DNA of 64,000 bases from Rhodoligotrophos defluvii. Lineage in GTDB: Bacteria; Pseudomonadota; Alphaproteobacteria; Rhizobiales; Im1. The stretch is taken from the NCBI RefSeq assembly GCF_005281615.1, contig NZ_SZZM01000001.1:1831455-1895454 (forward strand), read 5' to 3'. Shown here in pieces: positions 1 through 7,703 of the stretch. The stretch's first letter is position 1; each line of letters opens with the position of its first letter. The notes below the pieces were generated by a model. The model was not told where the DNA came from, did no database searches, and worked only from the letters and a program-made list of their open reading frames with translations. A program made the position numbers and the translations under genes.

Positions 1-72
1 CAGCTCATCTACGGCTTGCTGATGGTTCTTCTCATGATGTTCCGTCCGAGTGGAATTGCGGGGCGGCACTGA
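1..72 (+). CDS. Liv-type ABC transporter permease, 3' end only
   Basis: Only the last 23 codons are present. They encode a hydrophobic helix followed by RPSGIAGRH, and the arginine-proline-x-glycine ending is typical of LivM/LivH inner-membrane permeases of the hydrophobic amino acid transport family. The stop codon overlaps the start of the next ATPase gene (TGATG), as expected for a translationally coupled liv operon. The subtype, LivH or LivM, cannot be decided from this fragment. Confidence 0.7.
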   Translation, partial: QLIYGLLMVLLMMFRPSGIAGRH

Positions 73-806
73 TGAATGCTTTTCTTTCTCTAGAAAGACT
101 AACCAAGCGTTTCGGGGGCCTCACCGCCAACGAGGATGTCAGCTTCGATTTGCGGCCGGGCGTGATCACCGCGTTGGTGGGACCAAACGGGGCCGGCAAG
201 ACCACCCTGTTCAACCTGATCACCGGAAATCTGCGCATGGACGCCGGCCGCGTGTTGTACCGGGGCCGGGATATCTCCGGCTGGAGGCCCCATCGCATCG
301 CCCGGCTGGGCATCGCCCGCAGCTTTCAGGATCTGCGCCTCTTCGACCACATGAGTGTCGGTGACAACGTGCGCACCGCGACTGAACCGGACGTTTGGTT
401 CTGGCAGCGGGGTAGTGGTGCCGAGCGCAACAGGCGCGTCGAGCAAGCCATGCAGCAGACCGGGCTGGTGCCCTATGCCGACAAGCTTGCCGTGGAACTC
501 GGCTATGCCGCGCGGAAGTTTCTCTCGATGGCGCGGATCATCGCTTCCGGTTCCGATATCTGGCTGCTCGACGAGCCGGCATCGGGGCTGGATCCGTCCT
601 CGCGAGACCAGTTCAAGACGCTGCTGCGGGATGCGGCGCGTCGCGGCGTGGCCGTCTGCCTAATCGAGCACAACCTCGACATCGTGATCGATCTGGCGGA
701 CCGCATCGTCTTTCTCCACCAAGGCCGGGTCCTGGCCGAGGGTGAGCCGAACGAGATCCTCAAGAATCCTGACCTGACGGCCATCTACTTTGGAGACGCG
801 CGATGA
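72..806 (+). CDS. LivG-like ABC transporter ATP-binding protein
   Basis: This is a 244-residue cytoplasmic ATPase of the Liv (HAAT) importer family, which takes up branched-chain amino acids, but also amides and aromatic or other carboxylates. Walker A is GPNGAGKT at 37-44, Walker B is WLLDEP near 164-169 and the switch histidine is at 200. The signature loop reads LGYAAR (about 143-148) where relatives have an LSxGxQ/E motif, so it is degenerate. The gene starts inside the permease stop codon and ends in a 4-base overlap with the LivF-like gene, so the three are one operon. The neighbouring fatty-acid-like degradation genes suggest the substrate is a carboxylic acid rather than an amino acid, which is an inference. 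Confidence 0.9.
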   Translation: MNAFLSLERLTKRFGGLTANEDVSFDLRPGVITALVGPNGAGKTTLFNLITGNLRMDAGRVLYRGRDISGWRPHRIARLGIARSFQDLRLFDHMSVGDNVRTATEPDVWFWQRGSGAERNRRVEQAMQQTGLVPYADKLAVELGYAARKFLSMARIIASGSDIWLLDEPASGLDPSSRDQFKTLLRDAARRGVAVCLIEHNLDIVIDLADRIVFLHQGRVLAEGEPNEILKNPDLTAIYFGDAR

Positions 807-1510
807 GTGCGGCATTGTCTGCCGAGGCGATCACGGTGGGGTATGGCGATCGCAACGTGCTGTCCAAGCTCGATTTCGCGATGCGGGAGAACGAGGTGCT
901 CTGCCTGGTCGGGCACAATGGTGCCGGAAAGTCGACGCTGCTCAAAGCGCTATTCGGCCTGGTGCCGGTGCGTGCTGGCCGGATCAGGATGTTCGGAGAG
1001 GTCGTCGACCCGTCGCCTTCCGTCATGGCTGGCGCCGGCATTGCCTATCTGCCCGAGGGCCGCGGTGTGTTCCCAGGCCTCACCGTGTCGGAGACGTTCA
1101 CCCTGGCAGCCTGGTCAGCCGGCATGACCAGGAGCAAGGCAGCAGCGCGGATAGACGACGTGATGGAAATCCTGCCCCCACTCAAGAATTTTTGGACGCG
1201 CCGCGCCGGCACGCTTTCCGGTGGGCAGCAGCAGATGGTGTCGCTGGGCCGCGCGTTGCTGTCGAACCCGAAGATTCTGCTGTTAGACGAGCCTTCAGTG
1301 GGGCTTGCGCCGAAGCTGTTTCAGGATCTGCTGGTGCCGATCCGCGTACTGCAACGCGAGCGCAAGCTCTCGATACTCCTGGTCGAGCAGAATATTCGGG
1401 AAGCATTCGGAATCTCGGATCGGGTTCTGGTCATGAAGTCCGGTGAGATTGTCTTCACAGGCCTGCCGGCAGAACTCGACGACCGGTCCAAACTATTGGA
1501 ACTCTTTTGA
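803..1510 (+). CDS. LivF-like ABC transporter ATP-binding protein
   Basis: This is the second ATPase of the Liv-type importer, 235 residues, the usual LivF length. Walker A is GHNGAGKS at 37-44, the signature LSGGQQQM is intact, and Walker B with D-loop reads LLLDEPSVGLAP, which is characteristic of LivF. It begins in an ATGA overlap with the LivG-like gene. The intact signature here contrasts with the degenerate one of its partner, so the heterodimer may have one canonical and one weakened ATP site. Transcription converges on the cyclase gene after a 66-base gap. Confidence 0.93.
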   Translation: MSAALSAEAITVGYGDRNVLSKLDFAMRENEVLCLVGHNGAGKSTLLKALFGLVPVRAGRIRMFGEVVDPSPSVMAGAGIAYLPEGRGVFPGLTVSETFTLAAWSAGMTRSKAAARIDDVMEILPPLKNFWTRRAGTLSGGQQQMVSLGRALLSNPKILLLDEPSVGLAPKLFQDLLVPIRVLQRERKLSILLVEQNIREAFGISDRVLVMKSGEIVFTGLPAELDDRSKLLELF

Positions 1511-1576
1511 CCCGGAAGCGTCGGCAGCGGGAGAGGCAGCTGCGCGAAGCCAGGCCTTCCCCGCCACCGACCGCCG

Positions 1577-2590
1577 CTACCGAATGGCCAGCGCGTTCGC
1601 CGGCGAGCCCGCGCCCCCGGTCAGGTTCAGCGGGCTTGAAACGAGCAGGCAGTCCCAGCGGCCGTCTTCGGCGCAGCGCGCAGCAAGATCATCCAGGTTC
1701 CAGAGCTCGCCGAGCACGAAGCCCAGCAGCGGGATCAGCACGTTGTGCATGACGCCGCTATACAATGTTCTGGGAGCCTCGCCCCGGCGCTCGGCCTCGG
1801 TGAGGAAGGGTGAATCCTCCTGCGCCGGAAATGCCTCAACGCTGAAGTTGTCGACCGCTATCATCGAGAACTGGTTGTCCCACAGCCAGGCCACGGTTTC
1901 CTCGCTTGCCAGAAGACCGGTAACGCGAAGGGGTTGCGTCGCGGCGAGGCGCTGCTCGGGTGTCAGTTCGCGAAGATGATGGTGCACCCAGCCGATCCGG
2001 AGGAGCAGGATGTCGCCAGAGCGAAATTCGACCCCCTGGTCGGCGGCGGCGGCGGCGACGTCGGTGATTGGAATGCGCTCCGCCCCCGCGTGGTCGATAG
2101 GTCTGCCCTGGGTCTTGCGAAAGCGATCCACATCGACCAGGACGCCACGGCCCACGATGCCGCGTTCGGCGAAGCGGTTGACCCCGATAAGCGGCTCCCC
2201 CGGCTGGAATTTCGCGGGATCTGCGCCGTTGTAGAACCCGAAATCCGGGTGCCCGATGTGACGCAGTCCGTCAATGTGGCTACTCGCTTGCGGATAGAAA
2301 TTGTCCAGATATTCGTCCCTGTGAGACGGGTTATTCGCGAATATGTTGTGCCGAAAGTTCTTCCGGGTCGGGCTCAGCGGTGATGCGAACGCCTCGAGCG
2401 GCAGATTGAGGTTGATCACCTCGCCTGTCTTGACCGAGGCGATAGCGTCCAGCACGCGCTGAGGCGTCAGGAAATTCAGGGTTCCGAGCTCGTCCTCGGC
2501 GCCGAATACCCCCCATGCCGATCTCGGCGGGGCGTCATTGCGGTCGCGAAGTTCGGCGTAGCTCGGAAAGCGCTTGTTCTCCCTGTGCAT
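1577..2590 (-). CDS. Cyclase family protein (PF04199, kynurenine formamidase-like)
   Basis: The 337-residue product belongs to the metal-dependent cyclase/kynurenine formamidase superfamily, which hydrolyses amides, lactones or cyclic esters. The metal-binding signature is represented by SSHIDGLRHIG, matching the family HxxTHxDxxxH pattern loosely, and DILLLRIGW is a second conserved block. I chose the ATG at 2590 because GGGAG lies 8 bases before it; an upstream in-frame start adds 14 residues without a clear ribosome site. The gene has its own promoter-like sequence with a TetR-type operator over the -10. Within the cluster it probably opens a ring or amide of the imported compound. The exact substrate is unknown. 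Confidence 0.85.
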   Translation of the reverse strand: MHRENKRFPSYAELRDRNDAPPRSAWGVFGAEDELGTLNFLTPQRVLDAIASVKTGEVINLNLPLEAFASPLSPTRKNFRHNIFANNPSHRDEYLDNFYPQASSHIDGLRHIGHPDFGFYNGADPAKFQPGEPLIGVNRFAERGIVGRGVLVDVDRFRKTQGRPIDHAGAERIPITDVAAAAADQGVEFRSGDILLLRIGWVHHHLRELTPEQRLAATQPLRVTGLLASEETVAWLWDNQFSMIAVDNFSVEAFPAQEDSPFLTEAERRGEAPRTLYSGVMHNVLIPLLGFVLGELWNLDDLAARCAEDGRWDCLLVSSPLNLTGGAGSPANALAIR

Positions 2591-2672
2591 GACCGTGTCT
2601 CCCGCAAGCTGTTGTGAGCCGCGAACGCTCACGGCGGGGCGGGGAAAGGGGAACGCCGTCCGTGGCTTCGTC

Positions 2673-2695
2673 GTTTGGTAACATCGCTACCAAAC
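2673..2695. promoter_or_regulatory. TetR-type operator upstream of the cyclase gene
   Basis: This is a perfect inverted repeat with 8-base arms GTTTGGTA and TACCAAAC separated by 7 bases. On the minus strand it overlaps a promoter-like TTGACG-N18-TAGCGA reading toward the cyclase gene. A second copy with the same core and spacing sits before the dehydrogenase operon on the other side of the tetR gene, which makes an operator for that regulator the natural reading. Confidence 0.7.
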
Positions 2696-2726
2696 TTCAC
2701 TCTGCCGCGTCAAGCGAGACCGGGGT

Positions 2727-3371
2727 CTATGACCGCCCGTTGCGCCGTGGCGCTCGCGGGCGCGCCATTTTGTCTTCTCGCTCCGTGCTGATTGCGCGCC
2801 AAGCGAGATGGAAGACGTCGGGCGCCTTGTCCGAGAGCTTCTTTGGTGTCCCGCGATACAGCCAGGACAGGATCGCGCGGTCCATGACGCCGACGACGGC
2901 GTCGGCCAGGTTCACCATATCCATGTCTTTGAGGATGGTGCCTTCCGCGCGACCCAGCTCGATGGTTCTCAACAGCTGGCGGAACCCCGGGGCATTGAAG
3001 CTCGGATCGCGAATCCAAACGCCGCGCGGCAGTGTCAGGAACAGGGCGCGGGCCAGACGGGGATCGTGATCATAGAAAGCAAACTCGACATGGATCGCCG
3101 CCCGCAGGCGCTCTTTGGCGTCAGGTTTGCTTGCCATGCCCTCATCGACCACCCGCGCGACCCGGGCAACCCATCGTGAAACGAAATGAAAAAAGACCTC
3201 GTCCTTGGTCGAGCCCAGGGCATAGAGCTTGGACAGGCTGGTTTTCGCGCGGGCCGCGATGTCGCGCGTGGTGGCACGATGGAAATCGTTGGTGGAAAAC
3301 ACATCCAGCACAGCCTCTTCGATCCGGCGCGCCAAATCTTCGCTCAATTCCAATCTCTTAGCCCTCCGCAC
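2727..3371 (-). CDS. TetR/AcrR family transcriptional regulator
   Basis: The 214-residue protein has the TetR layout: an N-terminal DNA-binding domain (about residues 8-55, with TTRDIAARAKTSLSKLYALG forming helices 2-3) and a variable helical ligand domain. It starts with GTG. It lies between its two presumed targets, divergent from the dehydrogenase run and co-directional with the cyclase gene. The cluster context (acyl-CoA synthetase, dehydrogenase, thiolase) suggests an acyl-CoA ligand, as for FadR/PsrA/KstR2-type TetR proteins; this is inference. Confidence 0.93.
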   Translation of the reverse strand: MRRAKRLELSEDLARRIEEAVLDVFSTNDFHRATTRDIAARAKTSLSKLYALGSTKDEVFFHFVSRWVARVARVVDEGMASKPDAKERLRAAIHVEFAFYDHDPRLARALFLTLPRGVWIRDPSFNAPGFRQLLRTIELGRAEGTILKDMDMVNLADAVVGVMDRAILSWLYRGTPKKLSDKAPDVFHLAWRAISTEREDKMARPRAPRRNGRS

Positions 3372-3543
3372 GCGTGAACCGCCCGCCTTCCGAGCTCGTT
3401 TGTCTCGGTCCCCTACGAAGCAATTGCGGGCAGAACAGAGCGTATATACAAGCGAATCTCAAACCGAGTTCAACTATGTGGCTGAAACGAGCGAGGCGCA
3501 CCGCATTTCGTGGTTCGCCCGACAGCCCTGGAGCAGCGCCGGC

Positions 3544-3582
3544 TTGACAGGTCGTTCCCGGTTGGTAACAATGATACCAGAA
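3544..3582 (+). promoter_or_regulatory. Promoter and TetR-type operator of the dehydrogenase operon
   Basis: A consensus -35 TTGACA is followed after 16-17 bases by an A/T-rich -10 (TAACAA or AACAAT). The -10 lies inside an inverted repeat TGGTA-N7-TACCA (3563-3579). Aligned with the operator before the cyclase gene, 17 of 23 positions agree, including TTGGTAACA on the left arm side. A repressor bound here would block the promoter directly. Confidence 0.7.
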
Positions 3583-3597
3583 GGTGAGGACCTGCCT

Positions 3598-4542
3598 GTG
3601 AACACCAGACCCCTGAATTTCGAAAACAGAGTTGCGGTCATAACCGGCGCCGGTTCCGGGCTTGGCAGAGCCCACGCGATGATGCTCGCCGCCTATGGCG
3701 CCAAAGTCGTCGTCAATGATCTGCCGCGCGCCGAAGGGCCCTCCTATGCCGATGATGTTGTGGCAGCGATTGAGAGCGCCGGCGGCGAGGCCGTGGCCTG
3801 CGCCGAAAGCGTGGAACACGGCGCACGCATCATCGAAGCGGCGATGGACACGTTCAAGCGGATCGACATCGTCATCAACAACGCGGGCGTCCTCCAGGAC
3901 CGTACGTTTCACAAAATGACGGACGAGGAGTGGGACCAAGTCTATCGCGTGCACCTCCTGGGCACCTACCGGGTGACCCATGCGGCATGGCCATTCCTGC
4001 GCCGCCAGAACTATGGACGGATCGTGTGCACGTCCTCCAGTTCCGGTCTGTACGGCAGCTTCGGCCAGGCGAACTATGCGGCCGCGAAGATGGGCACGCT
4101 CGGGCTCGTCAACGCCCTGGCCCTGGAGGGAAAGGGCAGGAATATTCACGTCAATGCTATTGCACCGGCCGCCGGCTCGCGGTTCACGTCCACCGTCTGG
4201 CCAGCGGGCGTCGTCGAATTCCTGAAACCGGAGCTGGTCGCCCCTCTGGTGGTGTTCCTGGCGAGCGAGCAGTGCCGGGACACCGGTGGATTGTTCGAGG
4301 TGGGCGGGGGCTGGATCAGTCGGCTGCGCTGGCAGAGAACCGAGGGCCACTGTTTCCCCGCGCCCGGCGACCACTCCGCCGAGGACGTGGCGGACCATTG
4401 GCAGGCCATCAACGACTTCTCGCGTTGCGATAATCCGCGCAGCATCACCGACGTCTATCTCCCCACCTCGAGGCACATGCCGGTAGAACTCAGAAACCAG
4501 TGGCTTGATTTGGCAGCGAACGCCGAAGGAACTCTGCGATGA
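3598..4542 (+). CDS. SDR family oxidoreductase, MFE-2-type 3-hydroxyacyl-CoA dehydrogenase
   Basis: This short-chain dehydrogenase of 314 residues resembles the dehydrogenase part of peroxisomal multifunctional enzyme 2 (17-beta-HSD4). TGAGSGLG (16-23) binds the cofactor, NNAG is at 94-97, and the catalytic pair is Y160/K164 in NYAAAKMG. The region after about 230, with GGGWISRLRWQRTEG, is typical of that subfamily, which oxidises 3-hydroxyacyl-CoA. I place the start at GTG because AAGGTGAGG stands 8 bases before it; longer in-frame starts run into the operator. It overlaps the acyl-CoA synthetase gene by 4 bases. Confidence 0.87.
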   Translation: MNTRPLNFENRVAVITGAGSGLGRAHAMMLAAYGAKVVVNDLPRAEGPSYADDVVAAIESAGGEAVACAESVEHGARIIEAAMDTFKRIDIVINNAGVLQDRTFHKMTDEEWDQVYRVHLLGTYRVTHAAWPFLRRQNYGRIVCTSSSSGLYGSFGQANYAAAKMGTLGLVNALALEGKGRNIHVNAIAPAAGSRFTSTVWPAGVVEFLKPELVAPLVVFLASEQCRDTGGLFEVGGGWISRLRWQRTEGHCFPAPGDHSAEDVADHWQAINDFSRCDNPRSITDVYLPTSRHMPVELRNQWLDLAANAEGTLR

Positions 4543-6113
4543 TCGATATCGCAGAGCTGAAGGAGCCGGGTGAGGACGCCTTCCTGCGCCGCATCGCGCT
4601 TCACGCAAGCCAGCGTCCCTCCGCCATTGCATTCACATGCAATGGCGCTGATGTCACCTGGGGCGAGTTCCACGCCGAGGTCCTCCGTATCGGCGCGAGG
4701 CTGCGCAGGGCGGGCCTCCGCCTTGGCGAGCGGGTTGCCTTCTTGGCGGAGAACTCCGCCAGCTATGCCGTCGCGTTCGTTGGAGCCGCTGCTTCGGGCG
4801 TCAGCGCCGTCACCCTGCCGACGTCGCTGACGCCGCACTCTATCGCCGCCATGCTTGACGACAGTCGCCCCAGGCTGCTGATCGCGTCCAGAGCGTGCCG
4901 GGCACTTGCCGAGCGCGCACTGGAAGCAAGGAAGAACAGCGCAGCAATCGAAAAGGTTGGCCTCGATTTCGCGGCGGGCCCGTGGCAGGGCTACGTCCAG
5001 TGGCTGGGTAGTGCAGCGCCCGAACCCGCCCATGACGACGTCCCCGGCGATACGGAATTCAATGTGGTTTATAGCTCGGGCACGACCGGCATCCCCAAGG
5101 GCATCGCCCACACGCATCTTTCGCGCCTGGCCTTCTCGAAGGCTTTCGCGGGCCTCGGCTTCGACGAGGCCGCGACGAACGTGATCGCGACCCCGCTCTA
5201 TTCGAACATGAGCATCCCGCCGCTCTTGTCCCAGGTCTGGGCCGGCGCGCGCTCGCTCATCCTCGAGAAATTCGATCCGGAATCGTTCATCGCGGCCGCG
5301 GACAAGTATGACGTCACCCACTTCGTCCTGGTGCCCACCATGGCCGAGCGCGTGCTGGCATCGCCCGCGTTCCGCTCGGAGGCATTCCGCGCCACCCGCA
5401 TGATCTACGTCGGTGGCTCGCCGGTGACGCCTCAGCTTAAGACCGCCCTCACAAGCCGATGGCCCGGAATGCTGATCGTCGCCTACGGGCAGACCGAAGG
5501 CGGCCTTTGGACGCTTCAGTTCGAATATGGCGAGGAAGCCAAGCTGGGCTCTGTCGGCAGAGCGGTGAAGGGCTGCGAGATCGTCATTGTGGACGAGGAC
5601 GGCAGGGTGTTGGGGCCGGACGCAATCGGCGAGATCGTCGGCCGCATGCCCTATATGATGACGGGCTACATCAATAAGCCGGAAGAGACCGAAAAGATCA
5701 CCTGGCGCGACGGCCGAGGCAGGCTGTTTTACAAGACCGGCGATGTGGGCCGCCTGGACAGGGACGGCTATCTCTACGTCCTCGACCGGAAGAAGGACAT
5801 CATCATCTCCGGCGGGTTCAACATCTATGCTTCCGACCTCGAGGAGGTGGTGCGGACCCACGCCGCGGTGTTCGATGCGGCCGTCATCGGTATTCCCAGC
5901 CAGCGGTGGGGAGAAACACCGATCGCGCTGGTGACGCTTCGGCCCGGCGCCCGGGCCACCCCGGAAGCCATCCGCGCGTGGTCGAACGAAAGGCTCGGCA
6001 AAGTCCAACGCCTCAGCGCAGTCGTCATCGTTGAAGACCTCCCCCGGAACCCGACCGGCAAGATCCTGAAGGCCGAGCTCCGCAACAAGTACAAAGACTA
6101 TGAACTCGAGTGA
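4539..6113 (+). CDS. Acyl-CoA synthetase (AMP-dependent ligase)
   Basis: This is a 524-residue member of the ANL adenylating superfamily that activates a carboxylic acid to its CoA thioester using ATP. The P-loop YSSGTTGIPKG lies near 178-188, the A8 hinge region reads LDRKKDIIISGG, and the C-terminal catalytic lysine is in PTGKILK near the end. Coupling to the dehydrogenase (ATGA overlap) and to the DUF35 gene (14-base overlap) makes it the first step of the encoded degradation route. Substrate specificity cannot be read from the sequence. Confidence 0.92.
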   Translation: MIDIAELKEPGEDAFLRRIALHASQRPSAIAFTCNGADVTWGEFHAEVLRIGARLRRAGLRLGERVAFLAENSASYAVAFVGAAASGVSAVTLPTSLTPHSIAAMLDDSRPRLLIASRACRALAERALEARKNSAAIEKVGLDFAAGPWQGYVQWLGSAAPEPAHDDVPGDTEFNVVYSSGTTGIPKGIAHTHLSRLAFSKAFAGLGFDEAATNVIATPLYSNMSIPPLLSQVWAGARSLILEKFDPESFIAAADKYDVTHFVLVPTMAERVLASPAFRSEAFRATRMIYVGGSPVTPQLKTALTSRWPGMLIVAYGQTEGGLWTLQFEYGEEAKLGSVGRAVKGCEIVIVDEDGRVLGPDAIGEIVGRMPYMMTGYINKPEETEKITWRDGRGRLFYKTGDVGRLDRDGYLYVLDRKKDIIISGGFNIYASDLEEVVRTHAAVFDAAVIGIPSQRWGETPIALVTLRPGARATPEAIRAWSNERLGKVQRLSAVVIVEDLPRNPTGKILKAELRNKYKDYELE

Positions 6114-6537
6114 GCCAGCACAGCCGCGGCGCAAGCACGTGCCGACGCCCACGCCCGAGACCAGGCATTTCTGGGACAGCGCCAAGCGAGGTGAGCTCGT
6201 GCTGCAGAAATGCCGCGCGTGTACAACCGTCTATTTCCCGCCGCGGCCCTTCTGCCCGAAGTGTTCCTCACGCAGCGTGGAGGCATTCCCGGCCTCGGGC
6301 CGCGCCACACTTTACAGCTTCGTCATCAATCACCGCCCACGTCCCGATTGGCCGCAAGAGCCTCACGTCATTGCCATCGTGCAGCTGGAAGAGGGGCCGC
6401 GCATGGTCACCAGCATCGTGAACGTTGCGCAGACGCCGGAAGCACTACGACTGGACCAGCCACTGGAAGTGGTGTTCGAGCGGCTGAGCGATGACATTCA
6501 TCTGCCGGTGTTCCAGCCACGGGAGAAACGGCGATGA
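6100..6537 (+). CDS. DUF35 / Zn-ribbon OB-fold protein, thiolase partner
   Basis: The 145-residue protein has a rubredoxin-like zinc ribbon with cysteines at 38, 41, 52 and 55 followed by an OB-fold that binds acyl-CoA. DUF35 proteins act as obligate partners of thiolase-like enzymes, for example beside HMG-CoA synthase in archaea and as the subunit of Ltp2-type retro-aldolases in steroid side-chain degradation. Here the gene overlaps the ligase upstream and the thiolase-like gene downstream, so a complex with the latter is very likely. Confidence 0.9.
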   Translation: MNSSEPAQPRRKHVPTPTPETRHFWDSAKRGELVLQKCRACTTVYFPPRPFCPKCSSRSVEAFPASGRATLYSFVINHRPRPDWPQEPHVIAIVQLEEGPRMVTSIVNVAQTPEALRLDQPLEVVFERLSDDIHLPVFQPREKRR

Positions 6538-7691
6538 AGACACGGCCGGTCGCGATCGTCGGCGCAGCGGAAACGACGCAGCTGGGGCGCATCCCCAACA
6601 TGTCGAACCTGATGCTGCACGCTGATGCCGCCTTGAACGCGATGACGGATGCCTGCCTCCAGGCCTCCGACATCGACGGAGTGGCAAGCGGCTACGAGTT
6701 GCCGACCGACGTCGCCCAATATCTCGGCGTCAGGCCCCAGTGGGTGGACGGGACCAGTGTCGGCGGCTGCTCATGGGTGATCCTCCTGCGCCACGCGGCG
6801 GCGGCCATCCATGCCGGCCTGTGCAGCACCGTGTTGATCACCCATGGAGAAAGCGGACGCTCGCGGGTCGGCGGTCCGCATTACGAATTCTACCCTCCCG
6901 GGAGCCTTGCCGAGCAATTCGAATGGGCATACGGGGCCTCGGGCCCGGCCTCGTTGCTGGGCATTCCGGTGCTGCGGTACATGCGCGAGCACGGTGTCAC
7001 GATGGAGCACCTGGCCAATGTGGCGGTCGTGCAACGGCAATGGGCGGGGCTGCACCCGCGCGCCGGCCAGCGGCAGCCCATCACCGTCTCCGATGTGCTT
7101 GCCTCGCCCCCTGTGGCTTGGCCCCTCCATAAGCTCATGTGCTGCCTGGTGAGCGACGGAGGGGGCGCCTTGATCGTGTGCTCGACCGAGCGCGTCGACG
7201 ACTTCCCGACCAAACCTGTCTTTCTGCTTGGCAGCGGCGAGGCCACCGAGACGCGCCTCACCGGGATCGCTGAGATTTCCGACCTCATGCGGCTGGAAGC
7301 ACCGCGGCGGTCCGCCCGCCTGGCTTTCGCGGAAGCTGGCATCAAACACGAGGATGTCGATCACCTGATGATCTACGACGCCTTCGCGCACCATCCCATC
7401 TGGGGGCTCGAAGCGCTTGGATTCGCGGGAGACGGCGGCGAAGCGGCCGAGTTCATCGCCGAGGGCCACACCGGGATTGGCGGCCGATTGCCCATGAACA
7501 CCAATGGCGGTGGTCTGAGCTACGCGCACTCCGGCTCGTACGGCATGTTCCTGCTGCAGGAGAGCATCCGCCAGCTTCGAGGCACATCCCCCGCCCAGGT
7601 CCCGGGCGTTAGGGTTTCCGTCTGCCATGGTTGGGGAGGCGTCCAGGCTGCCAGTGCCACCGCGGTCCTCTCGAACGAATTACCCTCCTAG
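6534..7691 (+). CDS. Thiolase family protein (SCP-x/Ltp2-like)
   Basis: The 385-residue product has the short thiolase-like fold of the lipid-transfer/SCP-x group. A possible nucleophile is C79 in SVGGCSW; later blocks are YDAFAHHPIWGLEALGF, a histidine in GGGLSYAHSG and a C-terminal cysteine in VCHGWGG. It overlaps the DUF35 gene by 4 bases. Enzymes of this pair type either thiolyse 3-ketoacyl-CoA or act as retro-aldolases on branched 3-hydroxyacyl-CoA. Because cysteines are retained at both positions, thiolysis remains possible; the choice needs structure or assay. Confidence 0.87.
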   Translation: MKTRPVAIVGAAETTQLGRIPNMSNLMLHADAALNAMTDACLQASDIDGVASGYELPTDVAQYLGVRPQWVDGTSVGGCSWVILLRHAAAAIHAGLCSTVLITHGESGRSRVGGPHYEFYPPGSLAEQFEWAYGASGPASLLGIPVLRYMREHGVTMEHLANVAVVQRQWAGLHPRAGQRQPITVSDVLASPPVAWPLHKLMCCLVSDGGGALIVCSTERVDDFPTKPVFLLGSGEATETRLTGIAEISDLMRLEAPRRSARLAFAEAGIKHEDVDHLMIYDAFAHHPIWGLEALGFAGDGGEAAEFIAEGHTGIGGRLPMNTNGGGLSYAHSGSYGMFLLQESIRQLRGTSPAQVPGVRVSVCHGWGGVQAASATAVLSNELPS

Positions 7692-7703
7692 AGCACGAAG
7701 ATC

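Noticed and set aside
4455-6185. Minus-strand frame (576 codons) opposite the acyl-CoA synthetase
   Set aside because: The plus strand carries the complete ANL motifs; the minus frame shows none.
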